DNA of 10,914 bases, from contig CAYMZR010000073.1 of NCBI GenBank assembly GCA_964394975.1, positions 1 to 10,914 on the forward strand. The letters run 5' to 3'. The notes below the pieces were generated by a model. It was not told where the DNA came from, did not search any database, and saw only the letters and a list, made by a program, of their open reading frames with translations. The DNA is from UBA11996 sp964394975. Lineage in GTDB: Bacteria > Chloroflexota > Dehalococcoidia > Lucifugimonadales > UBA826. Positions 6,230 to 10,914 of this stretch are shown here, one piece after another (the first letter of the stretch is position 1; each line of letters starts with the position of its first letter). Made by a program: the position numbers and the translations under genes.

Positions 6230-7702
6230 ATGACCTTTAAAAAAATACTCATAGCTAATCGCGGAGAAATTGCAATCCGAATTGCAAGAGCCGCCTCAGA
6301 CATGAATATTTCTACTGTTTCAATCTATTCTGAGGATGATATTGGGTCTCTTCACGTTCGATCGACGGATGAATCTTTCGGGTTAAAGGGGAATGGGGTA
6401 TCCGCATATCTAGATATCAATCAAGTGGTGGGAATTGCCAAGGAATCTGGTGCAGACTCCATCCATCCCGGATACGGATTTCTTGCAGAGAACCCTGAAT
6501 TTGCAAAAACCTGCCAGAAGGAAGGAATCACATTCATTGGGCCCAGTGTGGAAATGCTGGAGCTATTTGGAAATAAAGGAAGAGCTAGGTCAGCTGCAAA
6601 AAAATCGAACGTGCCTACACCAGCCGGAATAGAAGGGCCAATCACTATTGACTCTGCAAGAGATTTTTTTAGCCACCTTGAAGAAGGTAGTGGGATGATG
6701 CTTAAAGCTATAGCCGGCGGCGGCGGGAGAGGAACTAGAGCAATAAAAAATCCATCCGAAATAGAAAGGTTATTCAAGCGATGCCAATCTGAAGCAAAAA
6801 GAAACTTTGGAAACGGCGATTTATATGTTGAACAACTTATAGAAAATGCAAAGCATATCGAAGTCCAGATAATAGGAGATAGTTTCGGCAATGTAACACA
6901 TCTCTGGGAAAGGGAATGCAGCATACAACGCAGATATCAAAAATTAGTTGAAATTGCTCCTGCACCTTTTATTACAAAAACTCTTCGTGATCAAATTATC
7001 GAATCAGCTATTAATCTTGCCGATAGTGTGGGGTATTGTAATTTGGGCACCTTCGAATTCCTAGCCTACCAAAGCCATGGATCTGAATACGACTCATTTG
7101 TCTTCATTGAAGGGAATGCCAGACTACAGGTCGAACACACCGTTACCGAAGAAATAACAGGAATAGATATTGTACAGTCTCAAATAAGATTGGCAGATGG
7201 GGCCACATTAAGTGAAATAGGACTCGATCCAGACAATCCCCCCACAGTGAGAGGATACGCAATACAAAACAGAATTAACTGCGAAACCATATCTAACACA
7301 GGCCAAATAAAACCCTCTACAGGAAAAATTACAAGGTACGGGGCACCTGGAGGATTAGGGATCAGAACTGACGGATTTGGATATTCAGGGTATGAAATCA
7401 CAATGGCTTTTGACTCTCTAATTGCAAAACTCATATGCCATTCAAATTCCGACCTGTTTCTAGATGCCGTAAATCTATCAAAACGAGCACTATCAGAATT
7501 CAATATAGAAGGAGTTGACACTAATATCGAATTTCATTTGAACCTCCTGTCTCATCCTGAATTTATATCTGGAAATATAAATACCCTTTTCCTTGACGAT
7601 AACTTAGGGGAATTAATCCCAGACGAATCAGCTTCAAGCGAGGAAATCAGTACCGGCCAACCATCCAAACCTAGTGTTACATGTCACACCCAAATTCCAT
7701 AG
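6230..7702 (+). CDS. biotin carboxylase-domain protein without a biotinyl domain
   Basis: This 490-residue protein is an ATP-grasp biotin carboxylase, which makes carboxybiotin from bicarbonate and ATP for an acyl-CoA or pyruvate carboxylase. The N-terminus KILIANRGEIAIRI is diagnostic. Residues matching the E. coli enzyme are Lys116, Lys159 before the glycine-rich AGGGGRG loop (162-168), Glu201, His209, Lys238, Glu276, and the EGNAR motif with Glu294, Asn296 and Arg298. The E. coli His236 position is Tyr here (RRYQK). The segments AIQNRINCET (344-353) and DGFGYSGYE (381-389) recall the biotin carboxylase part of very long fused carboxylases (biotin carboxylase, carboxyltransferase and biotinyl domains in one chain), not AccC. 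After about residue 462 only a 28-residue Ser/Glu/Pro-rich tail remains. No MKM biotinylation motif and no carboxyltransferase is found here or downstream. It may be a split subunit or a truncated remnant. The ribosome site is weak (AGGG seven bases before the ATG). Confidence 0.88.
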   Translation: MTFKKILIANRGEIAIRIARAASDMNISTVSIYSEDDIGSLHVRSTDESFGLKGNGVSAYLDINQVVGIAKESGADSIHPGYGFLAENPEFAKTCQKEGITFIGPSVEMLELFGNKGRARSAAKKSNVPTPAGIEGPITIDSARDFFSHLEEGSGMMLKAIAGGGGRGTRAIKNPSEIERLFKRCQSEAKRNFGNGDLYVEQLIENAKHIEVQIIGDSFGNVTHLWERECSIQRRYQKLVEIAPAPFITKTLRDQIIESAINLADSVGYCNLGTFEFLAYQSHGSEYDSFVFIEGNARLQVEHTVTEEITGIDIVQSQIRLADGATLSEIGLDPDNPPTVRGYAIQNRINCETISNTGQIKPSTGKITRYGAPGGLGIRTDGFGYSGYEITMAFDSLIAKLICHSNSDLFLDAVNLSKRALSEFNIEGVDTNIEFHLNLLSHPEFISGNINTLFLDDNLGELIPDESASSEEISTGQPSKPSVTCHTQIP

Positions 7703-7823
7703 AGCACCTTTACTGGGGAACACACCAAATATATTTTGAGAATACTTCTAGGAATAGCTGAATCAAAAATCGATGACTTATATGTTTCAGGGGTACTTAC
7801 ATAAATAAGAAAAGGAGACACCA
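7703..7823 (+). other. intergenic gap after the carboxylase-domain gene
   Basis: The frame of the carboxylase-domain gene stays open for 33 more codons after its TAG, up to a TAA at 7802-7804, but the read-through peptide (starting STFTGEHTKY) does not resemble a biotinyl domain. GGAG (7814-7817) before the next ATG is the SD of the following SDR gene. No clear promoter or terminator is visible. Confidence 0.5.
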
Positions 7824-8612
7824 ATGGGAACCAAACTGAACGGCGAGGTAGCTATAGTGACAGGTGGGAACAGCGGGATAGGTGAGGCAACTGCTCACCT
7901 GTTTGCCAAAGAAGGAGCGAAGGTGGCCATCTTAGCTAGAAGAGAAAAAGAGGGGAGAGAAGTCGAATCTGCTATAAAGGCTTCAGGTGGGGAAGCCACA
8001 TTTTTTCAATGTGATGTGGCTGAAAGAAGTCAAGTAGATGCAGTAGTGAAGAATGTCGTTTCAACATACGGAAAAATAGATGTCCTGTTTAATAATGCGG
8101 GGGGAGGCGATAGAGGTAATTTTCCCAACGAAACAGATGAAGGTTGGGACAGGGTCATTGCCGTAAATTTGAATGGGACATTCTATGTATCTCGAGCCGC
8201 CTGGCCACATTTGATCGAATCTGGAAACGGACGCATCGTAAACATGTCGTCGCTGGCTGCTCAAAGAGGATTCAGTAAAAACATGTATGACCTGGTAGGT
8301 CGCGGACCTTCATCCTCCTATTACGCAGCAAAAGCAGGCGTTGATGCATTTACGAGATATGCAGCTGGTATGGGAGGCCAACACAACATCAGAGTAAATG
8401 GTGTAAGACCTGGCCAAATCATCACTCCCTTGACCGATGTTGGTGGGGGAAACCATTCCCTTAAGGCAGCCTTCGATTTTATCCAAATATTAGAAGGTAC
8501 AGGTTACCCCGATGATGTGGCCAATACCGTTTTATTCCTAGTATCAACCGATTCCAGATTCATCACAGGAGAGATAATAAATGTTGACGGGGGTATGCCT
8601 GGAAAACTTTAA
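7824..8612 (+). CDS. short-chain dehydrogenase/reductase, probably NADP-dependent
   Basis: This 262-residue classical SDR has TGGNSGIG (13-20) as the cofactor loop, CDV (63-65), NNAG (90-93), Asn115 in VNLNG, catalytic Ser143 in NMSS, and Tyr166 and Lys170 in YYAAK. RPGQI (195-199) and the C-terminal FITGEIINVDGG are standard. Arg39 and Arg40 after the second strand favour NADP(H), unlike the SDR at 2166-2924, which has Asp there. The loop between Ser143 and Tyr166 is about ten residues longer than usual (QRGFSKNMYDLVGRGPSSS) and probably shapes the substrate pocket. GGAG six bases before the ATG supports the start. It lies between the carboxylase-domain and acyl-CoA dehydrogenase genes on the same strand, so reduction or oxidation of a hydroxyacyl or keto intermediate in that pathway is plausible. 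The substrate is unknown. Confidence 0.92.
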   Translation: MGTKLNGEVAIVTGGNSGIGEATAHLFAKEGAKVAILARREKEGREVESAIKASGGEATFFQCDVAERSQVDAVVKNVVSTYGKIDVLFNNAGGGDRGNFPNETDEGWDRVIAVNLNGTFYVSRAAWPHLIESGNGRIVNMSSLAAQRGFSKNMYDLVGRGPSSSYYAAKAGVDAFTRYAAGMGGQHNIRVNGVRPGQIITPLTDVGGGNHSLKAAFDFIQILEGTGYPDDVANTVLFLVSTDSRFITGEIINVDGGMPGKL

Positions 8613-8703
8613 TCTAGTCAAGCAAGTATTGTTTCTATAAAACATCTTTGTGTAGTAGGATGCGGGAATAACAGCATTTAGAGCTCACCTAATGTAGTGG
8701 TAT
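8613..8703 (+). other. intergenic gap before the acyl-CoA dehydrogenase gene
   Basis: This 91-nt gap has no SD before the next ATG (8704), and an in-frame TAG at 8695-8697 excludes a start further upstream. TATAAA (8635-8640) is a possible -10, without a good -35. Nothing else is recognised here. Confidence 0.4.
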
Positions 8704-9891
8704 ATGCAGTACACATTTACAGAAAAAGAAGAAAATTTCAGAGATGAACTATTGGAATTTTTAGAAAAAGAATTGCCTGAAGATTGGAATTCTTTATCAC
8801 CAGAAAGTCATTTTTCTAAAGAAAATTTACCGTTTACCAAATCTATGGCCAAAAAGCTGTCAAAAAAGGGTTGGTTGACCATGGCATGGCCTGAAGAATA
8901 TGGGGGTCAGGGTCGCTCAATAATGGAGCAATTAATATACAGGGAAGAGATGACTTACCAGGATGTTCCTGGAACAGACCTAGGAACAGGTGCTATTAGC
9001 TGGGTCGGACCTACCTTGATGATTGCCGGTACCCATGAACAAAGAAAGGAGCATCTACCTCCTATTGGAAATGGTGATGCCTACTGGTGCACTCTTTATA
9101 GTGAGCCTGGGTCAGGATCAGATTTGGCCTCACTTCAAACACAAGCGCAAAAAGATGGTGATGACTACATAATAAATGGCTCAAAGATATGGACCAGCTC
9201 CGCTCATATCGCAGACTTTGGCTGGTTAGCAGCAAGAACCAATCCTGAAGCTCCAAAACACAGGGGCATTAGTTTATTCATGGTGGATATGACATCACCC
9301 GGAGTTACGGTAAGGCCGATATACAACATGGCCGGATCCCATGAATTCAATGAGGTTTTCTTTGAAGACGTCAGAATACCATCCAAAAACCTTGTTGGAG
9401 AAGAAAATCGCGGTTGGTATACCCTTGCGGTAGCTTTAGACTTCGAAAGATCGGGAGTTGGATATTCAGCCAATGCAAGAAGAATACTTGAATCTCTGAC
9501 AGTCTATGTAAAGTCAGCAAATAAAAATGGCAATCCGCTTTCTGAAAACCAATTAGTTCGAAACAAACTTGCTGAAAGATATATTGAAACAGAGGTTTCA
9601 AGGTCTATGTCATATAAAGTCGCTTGGATGCAGAGCAACGGTATGGTTCCAAATGCTGAAGCTTCCATGTCTAAATTATTTGGAACGGAATTGGTACAAA
9701 GAGTCGCAAATACAGCAATGAACATAATAGGTATGAACGCCCTGCTATCACATGAATCAGATCTGTCGCCCATGGAAGGGGCCGTCCAGAAAATGTATTT
9801 GAGCTCTTTTTCATCCACAATAGCCGCTGGCACTTCAGAAATCCAAAGAAACATCATTGCAGATAGAGGTTTAGGTTTACCGAGGGCTTAG
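8704..9891 (+). CDS. acyl-CoA dehydrogenase family protein
   Basis: This 395-residue flavoprotein has the full acyl-CoA dehydrogenase layout: an N-terminal helical domain (MQYTFTEKEENFRDEL onward), a middle beta domain with YSEPGSGSD (132-140) and KIWTSSAH (161-168) at the FAD/acyl site, and a C-terminal helical domain ending GTSEIQRNIIADRG (376-389). Such enzymes insert an alpha,beta double bond into acyl-CoAs and pass electrons to an electron-transfer flavoprotein. The residue just before GTSEIQ is Ala375, where medium-chain enzymes have the catalytic Glu. Glu248 in LDFERSG matches the alternative position used by isovaleryl-CoA and long-chain dehydrogenases, so it is probably the base. This hints at a branched or bulky substrate. 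The start at 8704 is the only ATG available, since a TAG lies three codons upstream, yet no SD is seen. The CoA-transferase gene follows after 19 nt, suggesting joint transcription. Confidence 0.92.
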   Translation: MQYTFTEKEENFRDELLEFLEKELPEDWNSLSPESHFSKENLPFTKSMAKKLSKKGWLTMAWPEEYGGQGRSIMEQLIYREEMTYQDVPGTDLGTGAISWVGPTLMIAGTHEQRKEHLPPIGNGDAYWCTLYSEPGSGSDLASLQTQAQKDGDDYIINGSKIWTSSAHIADFGWLAARTNPEAPKHRGISLFMVDMTSPGVTVRPIYNMAGSHEFNEVFFEDVRIPSKNLVGEENRGWYTLAVALDFERSGVGYSANARRILESLTVYVKSANKNGNPLSENQLVRNKLAERYIETEVSRSMSYKVAWMQSNGMVPNAEASMSKLFGTELVQRVANTAMNIIGMNALLSHESDLSPMEGAVQKMYLSSFSSTIAAGTSEIQRNIIADRGLGLPRA

Positions 9892-9910
9892 TTAGATATC
9901 TAAATCACAT

Positions 9911-10914
9911 ATGGTGGTCTCCGACAAAATGGAATCTTTATGTCCTCCAACTCAAGAAAGGCTTTTGCCTTATACCATTTTGGATCTGACCGAAGGAGGC
10001 CATAATATTTGCGGTCGGCTTTTGGGAGATATGGGAGCGGAAGTCATCAAAATAGAGCCCCCCGGTGGCAGTCAAACGCGTCTACGAGGACCCTTTACAA
10101 AAAATTCAGCTGGTAAGCCCAAAAGCCTATACTGGGCATCATATAACTCCAACAAAAAAGGGATTACCCTTTCACTTGATACCGATGAAGGAAGGCAAAT
10201 ATTTCTTAAGTTGGTGAACAAAAGTGATGCAATATTAGAATCGTTTCAGCCTGGATACCTTGATTCATTAAATATAGGATTTGAAACCCTCGCAAAAACA
10301 AATCCCCAATTAGTGCATACATCTATGACGCCTTTCGGCTCAACCGGACCATATGCTGGTTTCATATCCACGGATCTAATAACCAGTTCAATGGGCGGAA
10401 TGCCTTTTGTAAGTGGTGACGAGGATCGTCCACCCGTAAGAATAAGCTTTCCGCAAGCCGAATTAGTTGCTGGTTCTCAAGCTTTTGGAGCAACAGTAGC
10501 TGCCTTAAGGCACAGTAGAAACAGTAAAACTGGACAACATGTAGATGTAACGGAACAAATAGCGGTGATGTGGACTTTAATGAACGCCACGCCATTTCCT
10601 CAATTACATGGCACCGATGTAACCAGGGCGGGGGCATTCAGAAAAAGAGGTCCTATAGATGCAAGACATGTATTTAGGTGTGCTGATGGATATGTAAGTA
10701 TGAATGCGCAGGCCAAAACACTTGATGGATTTATTGGGTGGATGTCAGAAGAAATTGAGATCGAAAAAGAGATCCTAGATTTCGATATTGGTAAATGGGA
10801 TCTTAGAGCCAATAGTGACCCGAATGGTAAAGAAGCCTCTGAGTTCAAGAAAGTTGAAAAAGCTATAGAAGATTTTCTTTTAATAAAAACAAAAACAGAA
10901 ATTTTTGAAAGGGC
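9911..10914 (+). CDS. CaiB/BaiF-family CoA-transferase, 3' end outside the window
   Basis: The frame runs from an ATG at 9911 to the right edge without a stop (334 codons). The family is class III CoA-transferases, which move CoA between carboxylic acids. Landmarks are ILDLTEGGHNICGRLLGDMGAEVIKIEPPGG (23-53), the family's N-terminal signature, then WASYNSNKKGITLSLD (75-90), FGSTGPYAG (142-150) and GQHVDVTEQIAV (208-219). The catalytic Asp of formyl-CoA transferase should lie at position 217, but an Ile codon (10559-10561) is there. Some members of this family do lack the Asp, so the gene need not be dead. Neither the ATG at 9911 nor an in-frame ATG at 9929 has a clear SD, so the start is uncertain by six codons. 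It follows the acyl-CoA dehydrogenase by 19 nt and is probably co-transcribed; CoA activation of the substrate for that enzyme would be logical. Confidence 0.9.
   Translation, partial: MVVSDKMESLCPPTQERLLPYTILDLTEGGHNICGRLLGDMGAEVIKIEPPGGSQTRLRGPFTKNSAGKPKSLYWASYNSNKKGITLSLDTDEGRQIFLKLVNKSDAILESFQPGYLDSLNIGFETLAKTNPQLVHTSMTPFGSTGPYAGFISTDLITSSMGGMPFVSGDEDRPPVRISFPQAELVAGSQAFGATVAALRHSRNSKTGQHVDVTEQIAVMWTLMNATPFPQLHGTDVTRAGAFRKRGPIDARHVFRCADGYVSMNAQAKTLDGFIGWMSEEIEIEKEILDFDIGKWDLRANSDPNGKEASEFKKVEKAIEDFLLIKTKTEIFER

Noticed and set aside
6421..6924. 167-codon frame on the - strand inside the biotin carboxylase gene
   Set aside because: It lies wholly antisense to a gene with clear catalytic motifs, and its product is Pro/Ser-rich without any recognisable domain.
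7703..7804. Read-through or frameshifted biotinyl domain after the carboxylase TAG
   Set aside because: The frame is open for 33 codons but has no MKM or other biotinyl features, and the stretch is too short for that domain.
9204..9857. Several overlapping - strand frames inside the acyl-CoA dehydrogenase gene
   Set aside because: They are mirror frames of a well-supported coding region and have no motifs or ribosome sites.
10362..10848. Two - strand frames near the right edge
   Set aside because: They are antisense to the CoA-transferase frame, which carries family signatures along this stretch.
1..10914. CRISPR array, tRNA or rRNA gene, insertion sequence, toxin-antitoxin or defence system
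   Set aside because: I found no spaced repeats, cloverleaf-like segments, transposase or integrase motifs, terminal inverted repeats or nuclease/toxin domains in either strand. All large frames are metabolic enzymes.

Overview
The window reads as a stretch of chromosome from a free-living heterotrophic bacterium with a catabolic lifestyle. The DNA is AT-rich by eye. It is packed with oxidoreductases and CoA-thioester enzymes: two luciferase-like (LLM) flavin oxidoreductases, two short-chain dehydrogenases (SDRs), a metallo-beta-lactamase-fold hydrolase, an alpha/beta hydrolase, a beta-hydroxyacid dehydrogenase, a biotin carboxylase-domain protein, an acyl-CoA dehydrogenase and a CaiB/BaiF CoA-transferase. 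Repeated LLM monooxygenases and SDRs together with this kind of carboxylase and CoA-transferase recall marine SAR202 (Chloroflexota) genomes, or low-GC marine Actinomycetota. That assignment is an inference from gene content and protein style; no rRNA or other marker gene is present.

Layout. Positions 1-191 hold the C-terminal end of a + strand gene that I do not recognise. Positions 192-390 have no convincing gene, only a weak stem-loop and a possible tiny membrane peptide on the - strand. Positions 3786-391 (- strand) form a tight four-gene operon: MBL-fold hydrolase, SDR, alpha/beta hydrolase, LLM oxidoreductase. The gaps are 21-26 nt and every gene has a good Shine-Dalgarno (SD) sequence. 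A 129-nt divergent region separates it from a + strand beta-hydroxyacid dehydrogenase (3916-4833). That gene converges, with a 17-nt gap, on a second LLM oxidoreductase (6038-4851, - strand). A 191-nt divergent region follows, then a + strand run: biotin carboxylase-domain protein (6230-7702), SDR (7824-8612), acyl-CoA dehydrogenase (8704-9891) and a CaiB/BaiF CoA-transferase that runs off the right edge (from 9911).

How the genes may work together (inference). The left operon has the parts list of an alcohol -> ketone -> ester/lactone -> hydroxyacid route: an SDR, a flavin monooxygenase that might insert oxygen, and two hydrolases of lactonase/esterase type. The right half is a CoA-thioester module: CoA loading by transferase, alpha,beta-dehydrogenation, carboxylation and hydroxyacyl oxidation. 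Together they could funnel an oxygenated or branched carbon skeleton into central metabolism. The substrate cannot be read from sequence.

I see no mobile element, CRISPR array, RNA gene, toxin-antitoxin pair or defence system, and no clearly novel multi-gene system. The most notable points are an orphan biotin carboxylase domain that appears cut off from a larger multidomain carboxylase family, a CoA-transferase without the usual catalytic aspartate, and an acyl-CoA dehydrogenase whose catalytic base appears to sit in the alternative position.
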